Positions 45,401 through 60,100 of a stretch of 64,000 bases of DNA are shown here, in pieces. The notes below the pieces were generated by a model. That model saw only the letters and a list, made by a program, of their open reading frames with translations. It had not been told where the DNA came from and searched no databases. The position numbers and the translations under genes were made by a program. The stretch lies in assembly GCF_051014445.1 (NCBI RefSeq), contig NC_135141.1:2914001-2978000 (forward strand). Reading direction: 5' to 3'. Positions within the stretch are counted from its first letter, which is position 1, and the number at the start of each line of letters is the position of its first letter. This stretch comes from Colletes latitarsis. Taxonomy: Eukaryota; Arthropoda; Insecta; Hymenoptera; Colletidae.

Positions 45401-46740
45401 CCAGATGCGTGCGTAACCCAGACCTAACCCAGACCCAACCGGTTTTGTCCACTAAAATATTGATCGAAACCAGGTTTAATTCACTGTTTCAGTGTGGTAC
45501 CACATAACTACGTGACTCAAACCCGAAAAAACCCAGGATCTGGCTAACATGTATGCGAAGAGGGCAAAATCATGAGCCAGATGCGGGCATAACCCAGACC
45601 TAACCGGTTTTATCCTTTAAAATATTGATCGAAACCAGGTTTAATGGACTGCCTCAGTGTGGTACCACATTACTACGTGCCTCAAACCCGAAAAAACCCA
45701 GGATCTGGCCAACAAGTATGCGAAGAAGGCAAAATCATGAGCCAGATACGCGCATAACCCAGACCTAACCCACACCTAACCGGTTTTATCCTCTAAAATA
45801 TTGATCGAAATCAGGTTTAGTTGACTGTTACTGTGTGGTGCCATAATTCTATATGATTCAAACCCGAAAAACCCCAGGATCTGGCTAACATGTATGCGAC
45901 GAGGGCAAAATCATGAGGCAGATGCGTGCATAACCCAGACCTAACCCAGACCTAACCAGTTTTATCCTCTAAAATATTGATCGAAACCAGGTCTAATTGA
46001 CTGTTTCAATGTGGTTTAACATTACTACGTAATTCAAACCCGAGAAAACCCCGGATCTGGCCAACAAGTATGCAAAGAAGGCAAAATCATGAGCCAGATG
46101 CGGGCATAACCCAGACCTAACCGGTTTTATCCTTTAAAATATTGATCGAAACCAGGTTTAATGGACTGCCTCAGTGTGGTACCACATTACTACGTGCCTC
46201 AAACCCGAAAAAGCCAGGATCTGGCCAACAAGTATGCGAAGAAGGCAAAATCATGAGCCAGATACGCGCATAACCCAGACCTAACCCAGACCTAACCGGT
46301 GTCATCCTTTAAAATATTGATCGAAACCAGGTTTAATTGACTGTTTCAATGTGGCACCACATTACTACGTGATTCAAACCCGAGAAAACCCAGGATCTGG
46401 CCAACAACTATGCGAAGAAGGCAAAATCATGAGCCAGATGCGGGCATAAGCCAGATCTAACCTAGACCTAACCTGTTTTATCCACTAAAATATTGATCGA
46501 AACGAGGTTTAATTGACTGTTTCAATGTGGTTTAACATTACTACGCGATTCAAACCCGAGGAAACCCAGGATCTGGCCAACAAGTATGCGAAGAAGGCAA
46601 AATCATGAGCCAGATGCGGGCATAACCCAGACCTAACCCAGACCGAACCGGTTTTATCCTCTAAAATATTGATCGAAACCAGGTTTAATGGACTGCTTCA
46701 GTGTGGTACTACATAACTACGTGACTCAAACCCGAAAAAA

Positions 46741-47640
46741 CCCAGGATCTGGCCAACAATTATGCGAAGAGGGCAAAATCGTGAGCCAGATGCGTGCATA
46801 ACCCAGACCTAACCCAGACCTAACCAGTTTTATCCTCTAAAATATTGATCGAAACCAGGTCTAATTGACTGTTTCATTGTGGTTTAACATTACTACGTGA
46901 TTCAAACCCGAGAAAACCCAGGATCTGGCCAACAAGTATGCGAAGAAGGCAAAATCATGAGCCAGATGCGGGCATAACCCAAACCTAACCCAGACCTAAC
47001 CGGTGTCATCCTTTTAAATATTGATCGAAACTAAGTTTAGTGGACTGTTTCATTGTGGTTTAACATTACTACGTGATTCAAACCCGAGAAAACCCAGGAT
47101 CCGGCCAACAAGTATGCGAAGAAGGCATAATCATGAGCCAGATGCGGGCATAACCCAAACCTAACCCAGACCTAACCGGTGTCAGCCTTTTAAATATTGA
47201 TCGAAACTAAGTTTAGTGGACTGTTTCAGTGTGGTACCACATTACTACGTGACACAGACCCGAAAAAACCCAGGATCTGGCCAACAGGTATGCGAAGAAT
47301 ACAAAATCATGAGCCAGATGCGGGCATAACCCAGACCTAACACAGGTATTACCGGTTTTATCCTTTGAAATATTGATCGAAACCAGGTTTTATTGACTGT
47401 TTCAATGTGGTTTAACATTACTACGCGATTCAAACCCGAGGAAACCCAGGATCTGGCCAACAAGTATGCGAAGAAGGCAAAATCATGAGCCAGATGCGGG
47501 CATAACCCAGACCTAACCCAGACCTAACCGGTTTTATCCTCTAAAATATTGATCGAAATCAGGTTTAGTTGACTGTTACTGTGTGGTGCCATAATACTAT
47601 ATGATTCAAACCCGAAAAAACCCAGGATCTGGCCAACAAG
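46741..47640. repeat. Higher-order satellite block, copy at offset +2111
   Basis: A block of about five monomers recurs at about 48852-49751 with an offset of 2,111 bp (12 monomers). Shared private variants include CAACAATTATGCGAAGAGGG (near 46755 and 48866), GGATCCGGCC and GGCATAATC. Only scattered substitutions separate the copies. The ends are approximate. Confidence 0.7.
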
Positions 47641-50600
47641 TATGCGAAGAAGGCACAATCATGAGCCAGATGCGTGCGTAACCCAGACCTAACCCAGACC
47701 CAACCGGTTTTATCCACTAAAATATTGATCGAAACCAGGTTTAATGGACTGCTTCAATGTGGTACAACATTACTACCTGATTCAAACCCGAAGAAACCCA
47801 GGACCTGGCCAACAAGTATGCGAAGAAGGCAAAATCATGAGCCAGATGCGGGCATAACCCAGACCTAACACAGATATTACCGGTTTTATCCTTTGAAATA
47901 TTGATCGAAACGAGGTTTAATTGACTGTTTCAATGTGGTACAACATTACTACCTGATTCAAACCCGAAGAAACCCAGGACCTGGCCAACAAGTATGCGAA
48001 GAAGGCAAAATAATGAGCCAGATGCGGGCATAACCCAGACCTAACACAGATATTACCGGTTTTATCCATTGAAATATTGATCGAAACCAGGTTTTATTGA
48101 CTGTTTCAATGTGGTTTAACATTACTACGCGATTCAAACCCGAGGAAACCCAGGATCTGGCCAACAAGTATGCGAAGAAGGCAAAATCATGAGCCAGATG
48201 CGGGCATAACCCAGACCTAACCCAGACCTAACCGGTTTTATCCTCTAAAATATTGATCGAAATCAGGTTTAGTTGACTGTTACTGTGTGGTGCCATAATA
48301 CTATATGATTCAAACCCGAAATAACCCAGGATCTGGCCAACAAGTATGCGAAGAAGGCAAAATCATGAGCCAGATGCGGGCATAACCCAGACCTAACCCA
48401 GACCTAACCGGTTTTATCCTCTAAAATATTGATCGAAATCAGGTTTAGTTGACTGTTACTGTGTGGTGCCATAATACTATATGATTCAAACCCGAAAAAA
48501 CCCAGGATCTGGCCAAGAAGTATGCGAAGAAGGCACAATCATGAGCCAGATGCGTGCGTAACCCAGACCTAACCCAGACCCAACCGGTTTTATCCACTAA
48601 AATATTGATCGAAACCAGGTTTAATGGACTGCTTCAGTGTGGTACCACATAACTACCTGACTCAAACCCGAAAAAACCCAGGATCTGGCCAACAAGTATG
48701 CGAAGAAGGCAAAATCATGAGCCAGATGCGGGCATAACCCAGACCTAACCCAGACCTAACCGGTTTTATCCTCTAAATATTGATCGAAATCAGGTTTAAT
48801 GGACTGCTTCAGTGTGGTACCACATTACTACGTGACTCAAACCCGAAAAAACCCAGGATCTGGCCAACAATTATGCGAAGAGGGCAGAATCGTGAGCCAG
48901 ATGCGTGCATAACCCAGACCTAACCCAGACCTAACCAGTTTTATCCTCTAAAATATTGATCGAAACCAGGTCTAATTGACTGTTTCATTGTGGTTTAACA
49001 TTACTACGTGATTCAAACCCGAGAAAACCCAGGATCTGGCCAACAAGTATGCGAAGAAGGCAAAATCATGAGCCAGATGCGGGCATAACCCAAACCTAAC
49101 CCAGACCTAACCGGTGTCATCCTTTTAAATATTGATCGAAACTAAGTTTAGCGGACTGTTTCATTGTGGTTTAACATTACTACGTGATTCAAACCCGAGA
49201 AAACCCAGGATCCGGCCAACAAGTATGCGAAGAAGGCATAATCATGAGCCAGATGCGGGCATAACCCAAACCTAACCCAGACCTAACCGGTGTCATCCTT
49301 TTAAATATTGATCGAAACTAAGTTTAGTGGACTGTTTCAGTGTGGTACCACATTACTACGTGAGACAGACCCGAAAAAACCCAGGATCTGGCCAACAAGT
49401 ATGCGAAGAAGACAAAATCATGAGCCAGATGCGGGCATAACCCAGACCTAACACAGATATTACCGGTTTTATCCTTTGAAATATTGATCGAAACCAGGTT
49501 TTATTGACTGTTTCAATGTGGTTTAACATTACTACGCGATTCAAACCCGAGGAAACCCAGGATCTGGCCAACAAGTATGCGAAGAAGGCAAAATCATGAG
49601 CCAGATGCGGGCATTACCCAGACCTAACCCAGACCTAACCGGTTTTATCCTCTATAATATTGATCGAAATCAGGTTTAGTTGACTGTTACTGTGTGGTGC
49701 CATAATACTATATGATTCAAACCCGAAAAAACCCAGGATCTGGCCAACAAGTATGCGAAGAGGGCAAAATCATGAGCCAGATGCGTGCATAACCCACACC
49801 TAACCCAGACCTAACCAGTTTTATCCTCTAAAATATTGATCGAAACCAGGTCTAATTGACTGTTTCAATGTGGTATAACATTACTACGTGATTCAAACCC
49901 GAGGAAACCCAGGATCTGGCCAACAAGTATGCGAAGAAGGCAAAATCATGAGCCAGATGCGGGCATAACCCAGACCTAACCCAGACCTAACCGGTGTCAT
50001 CTTCTAAAATATTGATCGAAACCATGTTTAATGGACTGTTTCAGTGTGGTACCACATTACTACGCGACTCAAATCCGAAAAAACCCAGGATCTGGCCAAG
50101 AAGTATGCGAAGAAGGCAATATCATGAGACAGATGCGGGCATAAGCCAGACCTAACCCAGACCTAACCGGTTTTATCCTCTAAATATTGATCGAAACCAG
50201 GTTTAATGGACTGCTTCAGTGTGGTACCACATTACTACGTGACTCAAATCCGAAAAAACCCAGGATCTGGCCAACAAGTATGCGAAGAAGGCAAAATCAT
50301 GAGCCAGATACGCGCATAACCCAGACCTAACACAGATTTTACCGGTTTTATCCTTTGAAATATTGATCGAAACCAGGTTTTATTGACTGCTACTGTGTGG
50401 TACCACATTACTTCGTGATTCAAATCCGAAAAAACCCAGGATCTGGCCAACAAGTATGCGAAGGAGGCAAAATCATGAGCCAGATGCGTGCATAACCCAG
50501 ACCTAACCCCGACCTAACCGGTTTTATCCTCTAAAATATTGATCGAAACGAGGTTTAATTGACAGTTTCAATGTGGTACAACATTACTACCTTATTCAAA

Positions 50601-51703
50601 CCCGAAGAAACCCAGGATCTGGCCAACAAGTATGCGAAGAAGGCAAAATAATGAGCCAGATGCGGGCATAACCCAGACCTAACAGAGATATTACCGGTTT
50701 TATCCTTTGAAATATTGATCGAAACCAGGTTTTATTGACTGTTTCAATGTGGTTTAACATTTCTACGCGATTCAAACCCGAGGAAACCCAGGATCTGGCC
50801 AACAAGTATGCGAAGAAGGCAAAATCATGAGCCAGATGCGGGCATAACCCAGACCTAACCCAGACCTAACCGGTTTTATCCTCTAAAATATTGATCGAAA
50901 CCAGGTTTAGTTGACTGTTACTGTGTGGTGCCATAATACTATATGACTCAAACCCGAAAAAACCCAGGATCTGGCCAACAAGTATGCGAAGAAGGCAAAA
51001 TCATGAGCCAGATGCGGGCATAACCCAGACCTAACCCAGACCTAACCGGTTTTATCCTCTAAAATATTGATCGAAATCAGGTTTAGTTGACTGTTACTGT
51101 GTGGTGCTATAATACTATATGATTCAAACCCGAAAAAACCCAGGATCTGGCCAACAAGTATGCGAAGAGGACAAAATCATGAGCCAGTTGCGTGCATAAC
51201 CCAGACCTAACACAGATATTACCGGTTTTATCCTTTGAAATATTGATCGAAACCAGGTTTTATTGACTGCTACTGTGTGGTACCACATTACTTCGTGATT
51301 CAAATCCGAAAAAACCCAGGATCTGGCCAACAAGTATGCGAAGGAGGCAAAATCATGAGCCAGATGCGTGCATAACCCAGACCTAACCCCGACCTAACCG
51401 GTTTTATCCTCTAAAATATTGATCGAAACCAGGTCTAATTGACTGTTTCAATGTGGTATAACATTACTACGTGATTCAAACCCGAGGAAACCCAGGATCT
51501 GGCCAACAAGTATGCGAAGAAGGCAAAATCATGAGCCAGATGCGGGCATAACCCAGACCTAACACAGATATTACCGGTTTTATCCTTTGAAATATTGATC
51601 GAAACCAGATTTAATGGACTGCTTCAGTGTGGTACCACATTACTACGTGACTCAAATCCGAAAAAACCCAGGATCTGGCCAACAAGTATGCGAAGGAGGC
51701 AAA

Positions 51704-54700
51704 ATCATGAGCCAGATGCGTGCATAACCCAGACCTAACCCCGACCTAACCGGTTTTATCCTCTAGAATATTGATCGAAACGAGGTTTAATTGACTGTTT
51801 CAATGTGGTACAACATTACTACCTGATTCAAACCCGAAAAAACCCAGGATCAGGCCAACAAGTATGCGAAGAAGGCAAAATCATGAGCCAGATGCGGCAT
51901 AACCCAGACCTAACCCAGACCTAACCGGTTTTATCCTCTAAAATATTGATCGAAATCAGGTTTAGTTGACTGTTACTGTGCGGTGCCATAATACTATATG
52001 ATTCAAACCCGAAAAAACCCAGGATCTGGCCAACAATTATGCGAAGAGGGCAAAATCGTGAGCCAGATGCGTGCATAACCCAGACCTAACCCAGACCTAA
52101 CCAGTTTTATCCTCTAAAATATTGATCGAAACCAGGTCTAATTGACTGTTTCATTGTGGTTTAACATTACTACGTGATTCAAACCCGAGAAAACCCAGGA
52201 TCCGGCCAACAAGTATGCGAAGAAGGCATAATCATGAGCCAGATGCGGGCATAACCCAAACCTAACCCAGACCTAACCGGTGTCATCCTTTTAAATATTG
52301 ATCGAAACTAAGTTTAGTGGACTGTTTCAGTGTGGTACCACATTACTACGTGACACAGACCCGAAAAAACCCAGGATCTGGCCAACAAGTATGCGAAGAA
52401 GACAAAATCATGAGCCAGATGCGGGCACAACCCAGACCTAACACAGATAATACCGGTTTTATCCTTTGAAATATTGATCGAAACCAGGTTTTATTGACTG
52501 TTTCAATGTGGTTTAACATTACTACGCGATTCAAACCCGAGGAAACCCAGGATCTGGCCAACAAGTATGCGAAGAAGGCAAAATCATGAGCCAGATGCGG
52601 GCATAACCCAGCCCTAACCCAGACCTAACCGGTTTTATCCTCTAAATATTGATCGAAACCAGGTTTAATGGACTGCTTCAGTGTGGTACCACATTACTAC
52701 GTGACTCAAATCCGAAAAAACCCAGGATCTGGCCAACAAGTATGCGAAGAAGGCAAAATCATGAGCCAGATACGCGCAAAACCCAGACCTAACCCAGACC
52801 TAACCGGTGTCATCCTTTAAAATATTGATCGAAAGCAGGTTTAATTGACTGTTTCAATGTGGCACCACATTCCTACGCGATTCAAACCCGAGGAAACCCA
52901 GGATCTGGCCAACAAGTATGCGAAGAAGGCAAAATCATGAGCCAGATGCGGGCATAACCCAGACCTAACCCAGACCGAACCGGTTTTATCCTCTAAAATA
53001 TTGATCGAACTCAGGTTTAATGGGCTGCTTCAGTGTGGTACCACATAACTACGTGACTCAAACCCGAAGAAACCCAGGATCTGGCCAACAATTATGCGAA
53101 GAGGGCAAAATCATGAGCCAGATGCGTGCATAACCCAGACCTAACCCAGACCTAACCAGTTTTATCCTTTAAAATATTGATCGAAACCAGGTTTAATTGA
53201 CTGTTTCATTGTGGTTTAACATTACTACGTGATTCAAACCCGAGAAAACCCAGGATCTGGCCAACAAGTATGCGAAGAAGGCAAAATCATGAGCCAGATG
53301 CGGGCATAACCCAGACCTAACCCAGACCTTAGCGGTTTTATCCTCTAAAATATTGATCGAAACAAGGTTTAATTGACTGTTTCAATGTGGCACCACATTA
53401 CTACGTGATTCAAACCCGAAAAAACCCAGGATCTGTCCAACAAGTATGCGAAGAAGGCAAAATCATGAGCCAGATGCGGGCATAATCCAGACCTAACCCA
53501 GACCTAACCGGTTTTATCCTCTAAAATATTGATCGAAATCAGGTATAGTTGACTGTTATTCTGTGGCGTCATAATACTATATGATTCAAACCCGAAAAAG
53601 CCCAGGATCTGGCGAACAAGTATGGGAAGAAGGCAAAATCATGAGCCAGATGCGGGCATAACCCAGACCTAACCCAGACCTAACCGGTGTCATCTTCTAA
53701 AATATTGATCGAAACCATGTTTAATGGACTGTTTCAGTGTGGTACCACATTACTACGCGACTCAAATCCGAAAAAACCCAGGATCTGGCCAAGAAATATG
53801 CGAAGAAGGCAATATCATGATCCAGATGCATGCATAACCCAGACCTAACCCAGACCTAACCAGTTTTATCCTCTAAAATATTGATCGAAACCAGGTCTAA
53901 TTGACTGTTTCAATATGGTTTAACATTACTACGTGATTCAAACCCGAGGAAACCCAGGATCTGGCCAACAAGTATGCGAAGAAGGCAAAATAATGAGCCA
54001 GATACGCGCATAACCCAGACCTAACACAGATATTACCGGTTTTATCCTTTGAAATATTGATCGAAACCAGGTTTTATTGACTGCTACTGTGTGGTACCAC
54101 ATTACTTCGTGATTCAAATCCGAAAAAATCCAGGATCTGGCCAACAAGTATGCGAAGGAGGCAAAATCATGAGCCAGATGCGTGCATAACCCAGACCTAA
54201 CACCGACCTAACCGGTTTTATCCTCTAAAATATTGATCGAAACGAGGTTTAATTGACTGTTTCAATGTGGTACAACATTACTACCTGATTCAAACCCGAA
54301 AAAACCCAGGATCTGGCCAACAAGTATGCGAAGGAGGCAAAATCATGAGCCAGATGCGGGCATAAGCCAGACCTAACCCAGACCTAACCGGTTTTATCCT
54401 CTAAATATTGATCGAAACCAGGTTTAATGGACTGCCTCAGTGTGGTACCACATTACTACGTGCCTCAAACCCGAGGAAACCCAGGATCTGGCCAACAAGT
54501 ATGCGAAGAAGGCAAAATCATGAGCCAGATGCGGGCATAACCCAGACCTAACACAGATATTACCGGTTTTATCCTTTGAAATATTGATCGAAACCAGGTT
54601 TAATGGACTGCTTCAGTGTGGTACCACATTACTACGTGACTCAAATCCGAAAAAACCCAGGATCTGGCCAACAAGTATGCGAAGAAGGCAAAATCATGAG

Positions 54701-57155
54701 CCAGATACGCGCATAACCCAGACCTAACACAGATATTACCGGTTTTATCCTTTGAAATATTGATCGAACCCAGGTTTTTTTGACTGCTACTGTGTGGTAC
54801 CACATTACTTCGTGATTCAAATCCGAAAAAACCCAGGATCTGGCCAACAAGTATGCGAAGGAGGCAAAATCATGAGCCAGATGCGTGCATAACCCAGACC
54901 TAACCCCGACCTAACCGGTTTTATCCTCTAAAATATTGATCGAAACGAGGTTTAATTGACTGTTTCAATGTGGTACAACATTACTACCTGATTCAAACCC
55001 GAAGAAACCCAGGACCTGGCCAACAAGTATGCGAAGAAGGCAAAATAATGAGCCAGATGCGGGCATAACCCAGACCTAACACTGATATTACCGGTTTTAT
55101 CCTTTGAAATATTGATCGAAACCAGGTTTTATTGACTGTTTCAATGTGGTTTAACATTACTACGCGATTCAAACCCGAGGAAACCCAGGATCTGGCCAAC
55201 AAGTATGCGAAGAAGGCAAAATCATGAGCCAGATGCGGGCATAACCCAGACCTAACCCAGACCTAACCGGTTTTATCCTCTAAAATATTGATCGAAATCA
55301 GGTTTAGTTGACTGTTACTGTGTGGTGCCATAATACTATATGATTCAAACCCGAAAAAACCCAGGATCTGGCCAACAAGTATGCGAAGAAGGCAAAATCA
55401 TGAGCCAGATGCGGGCATAACCCAGACCTAACCCAGACCTAACCGGTTTTATCCTCTAAAATATTGATCGAAATCAGGTTTAGTTGACTGTTACTGTGTG
55501 GTGCCATAATACTATATGATTCAAACCCGAAAAAACCCAGGATCTGGCCAACAAGTATGCGAAGAAGGCACAATCATGAGCCAGATGCGTGCGTAACCCA
55601 GACCTAACCCAGACCCAACCGGTTTTATCCACTAAAATATTGATCGAAACCAGGTTTAATGGACTGCTTCAGTGTGGTACCACATTACTACCTGACTCAA
55701 ACCCGAAAAAACCCAGGATCTGGCCAACAAGTATGCGAAGAAGGCAAAATCATGAGCCAGATGCGGGCATAACCCAGACCTAACCCAGACCTAACCGGTT
55801 TTATCCTCTAAATATTGATCGAAATCAGGTTTAATGGACTGCTGCAGTGTGGTACCACATAACTACGTGACTCAAACCCGAAAAAACCCAGGATCTGGCC
55901 AACAATTATGCGAAGAGGGCAAAATCGTGAGCCAGATGCGTGCATAACCCAGACCTAACCCAGACCTAACCAGTTTTATCCTCTAAAATATTGATCGAAA
56001 CCAGGTCTAATTGACTGTTTCATTGTGGTTTAACATTACTACGTGATTCAAACCCGAGAAAACCCAGGATCTGGCCAACAAGTATGCGAAGAAGGCAAAA
56101 TCATGAGCCAGATGCGGGCATAACCCAAACCTAACCCAGACCTAACCGGTGTCATCCTTTTAAATATTGATCGAAACTAAGTTTAGCGGACTGTTTCATT
56201 GTGGTTTAACATTACTACGTGATTCAAACCCGAGAAAACCCAGGATCCGGCCAACAAGTATGCGAAGAAGGCATAATCATGAGCCAGATGCGGGCATAAC
56301 CCAAACCTAACCCAGACCTAACCGGTGTCATCCTTTTAAATATTGACCGAAACTAAGTTTAGTGGACTGTTTCAGTGTGGTACCACATTACTACGTGACA
56401 CAGACCCGAAAAAACCCAGGATCTGGCCAACAAGTATGCGAAGAAGACAAAATCATGAGCCAGATGCGGGCATAACCCAGACCTGACACAGATATTACCG
56501 GTTTTATCCTTTGAAATATTGATCGAAACCAGGTTTTATTGACTGTTTCAATGTGGTTTAACATTACTACGCGATTCAAACCCGAGGAAACCCAGGATCT
56601 GGCCAACAAGTATGCGAAGAAGGCAAAATCATGAGCCAGATGCGGGCATTACCCAGACCTAACCCAGACCTAACCGGTCTTATCCTCTATAATATTGATC
56701 GAAATCAGGTTTAGTTGACTGTTACTGTGTGGTGCCATAATACTATATGATTCAAACCCGAAAAAACCCAGGATCTGGCCAACAAGTATGCGAAGAGGGC
56801 AAAATCATGAGCCAGATGCGTGCATAACCCAGACCTAACCCAGACCTAACCAGTTTTATCCTCTAAAATATTGATCGAAACCAGGTCTAATTGACTGTTT
56901 CAATGTGGTATAACATTACTACGTGATTCAAACCCGAGGAAACCCAGGATCTGGCCAACAAGTATGCGAAGAAGGCAAAATCATGAGCCAGATGCGGGCA
57001 TAACCCAGACCTAACCCAGACCTAACCGGTGTCATCTTCTAAAATATTCATCGAAACCATGTTTAATGGACTGTTTCAGTGTGGTACCACATTACTACGG
57101 GACTCAAATCCGAAAAAACCCAGGATCTGGCCAAGAAGTATGCGAAGAAGGCAAT
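51704..57155. repeat. 5,452-bp satellite duplication, copy 1
   Basis: First copy of a 31-monomer tandem segment. Position 51704 aligns with 57156; just upstream the two flanks differ (for example GAAGGAGGC against GAAGAAGGC), so the boundary lies close to 51704. Private variants such as CTCTAGAATATTG, CAGCCCTAACC and TATTCTGTGGCG recur exactly 5,452 bp later. The one difference I noticed is at about 53197 against 58649 (TTGACTG against TTACCTG). Confidence 0.85.
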
Positions 57156-60100
57156 ATCATGAGCCAGATGCGTGCATAACCCAGACCTAACCCCGACCTA
57201 ACCGGTTTTATCCTCTAGAATATTGATCGAAACGAGGTTTAATTGACTGTTTCAATGTGGTACAACATTACTACCTGATTCAAACCCGAAAAAACCCAGG
57301 ATCAGGCCAACAAGTATGCGAAGAAGGCAAAATCATGAGCCAGATGCGGCATAACCCAGACCTAACCCAGACCTAACCGGTTTTATCCTCTAAAATATTG
57401 ATCGAAATCAGGTTTAGTTGACTGTTACTGTGCGGTGCCATAATACTATATGATTCAAACCCGAAAAAACCCAGGATCTGGCCAACAATTATGCGAAGAG
57501 GGCAAAATCGTGAGCCAGATGCGTGCATAACCCAGACCTAACCCAGACCTAACCAGTTTTATCCTCTAAAATATTGATCGAAACCAGGTCTAATTGACTG
57601 TTTCATTGTGGTTTAACATTACTACGTGATTCAAACCCGAGAAAACCCAGGATCCGGCCAACAAGTATGCGAAGAAGGCATAATCATGAGCCAGATGCGG
57701 GCATAACCCAAACCTAACCCAGACCTAACCGGTGTCATCCTTTTAAATATTGATCGAAACTAAGTTTAGTGGACTGTTTCAGTGTGGTACCACATTACTA
57801 CGTGACACAGACCCGAAAAAACCCAGGATCTGGCCAACAAGTATGCGAAGAAGACAAAATCATGAGCCAGATGCGGGCACAACCCAGACCTAACACAGAT
57901 AATACCGGTTTTATCCTTTGAAATATTGATCGAAACCAGGTTTTATTGACTGTTTCAATGTGGTTTAACATTACTACGCGATTCAAACCCGAGGAAACCC
58001 AGGATCTGGCCAACAAGTATGCGAAGAAGGCAAAATCATGAGCCAGATGCGGGCATAACCCAGCCCTAACCCAGACCTAACCGGTTTTATCCTCTAAATA
58101 TTGATCGAAACCAGGTTTAATGGACTGCTTCAGTGTGGTACCACATTACTACGTGACTCAAATCCGAAAAAACCCAGGATCTGGCCAACAAGTATGCGAA
58201 GAAGGCAAAATCATGAGCCAGATACGCGCAAAACCCAGACCTAACCCAGACCTAACCGGTGTCATCCTTTAAAATATTGATCGAAAGCAGGTTTAATTGA
58301 CTGTTTCAATGTGGCACCACATTCCTACGCGATTCAAACCCGAGGAAACCCAGGATCTGGCCAACAAGTATGCGAAGAAGGCAAAATCATGAGCCAGATG
58401 CGGGCATAACCCAGACCTAACCCAGACCGAACCGGTTTTATCCTCTAAAATATTGATCGAACTCAGGTTTAATGGGCTGCTTCAGTGTGGTACCACATAA
58501 CTACGTGACTCAAACCCGAAGAAACCCAGGATCTGGCCAACAATTATGCGAAGAGGGCAAAATCATGAGCCAGATGCGTGCATAACCCAGACCTAACCCA
58601 GACCTAACCAGTTTTATCCTTTAAAATATTGATCGAAACCAGGTTTAATTACCTGTTTCATTGTGGTTTAACATTACTACGTGATTCAAACCCGAGAAAA
58701 CCCAGGATCTGGCCAACAAGTATGCGAAGAAGGCAAAATCATGAGCCAGATGCGGGCATAACCCAGACCTAACCCAGACCTTAGCGGTTTTATCCTCTAA
58801 AATATTGATCGAAACAAGGTTTAATTGACTGTTTCAATGTGGCACCACATTACTACGTGATTCAAACCCGAAAAAACCCAGGATCTGTCCAACAAGTATG
58901 CGAAGAAGGCAAAATCATGAGCCAGATGCGGGCATAATCCAGACCTAACCCAGACCTAACCGGTTTTATCCTCTAAAATATTGATCGAAATCAGGTATAG
59001 TTGACTGTTATTCTGTGGCGTCATAATACTATATGATTCAAACCCGAAAAAGCCCAGGATCTGGCGAACAAGTATGGGAAGAAGGCAAAATCATGAGCCA
59101 GATGCGGGCATAACCCAGACCTAACCCAGACCTAACCGGTGTCATCTTCTAAAATATTGATCGAAACCATGTTTAATGGACTGTTTCAGTGTGGTACCAC
59201 ATTACTACGCGACTCAAATCCGAAAAAACCCAGGATCTGGCCAAGAAATATGCGAAGAAGGCAATATCATGATCCAGATGCATGCATAACCCAGACCTAA
59301 CCCAGACCTAACCAGTTTTATCCTCTAAAATATTGATCGAAACCAGGTCTAATTGACTGTTTCAATATGGTTTAACATTACTACGTGATTCAAACCCGAG
59401 GAAACCCAGGATCTGGCCAACAAGTATGCGAAGAAGGCAAAATAATGAGCCAGATACGCGCATAACCCAGACCTAACACAGATATTACCGGTTTTATCCT
59501 TTGAAATATTGATCGAAACCAGGTTTTATTGACTGCTACTGTGTGGTACCACATTACTTCGTGATTCAAATCCGAAAAAATCCAGGATCTGGCCAACAAG
59601 TATGCGAAGGAGGCAAAATCATGAGCCAGATGCGTGCATAACCCAGACCTAACACCGACCTAACCGGTTTTATCCTCTAAAATATTGATCGAAACGAGGT
59701 TTAATTGACTGTTTCAATGTGGTACAACATTACTACCTGATTCAAACCCGAAAAAACCCAGGATCTGGCCAACAAGTATGCGAAGGAGGCAAAATCATGA
59801 GCCAGATGCGGGCATAAGCCAGACCTAACCCAGACCTAACCGGTTTTATCCTCTAAATATTGATCGAAACCAGGTTTAATGGACTGCCTCAGTGTGGTAC
59901 CACATTACTACGTGCCTCAAACCCGAGGAAACCCAGGATCTGGCCAACAAGTATGCGAAGAAGGCAAAATCATGAGCCAGATGCGGGCATAACCCAGACC
60001 TAACACAGATATTACCGGTTTTATCCTTTGAAATATTGATCGAAACCAGGTTTAATGGACTGCTTCAGTGTGGTACCACATTACTACGTGACTCAAATCC

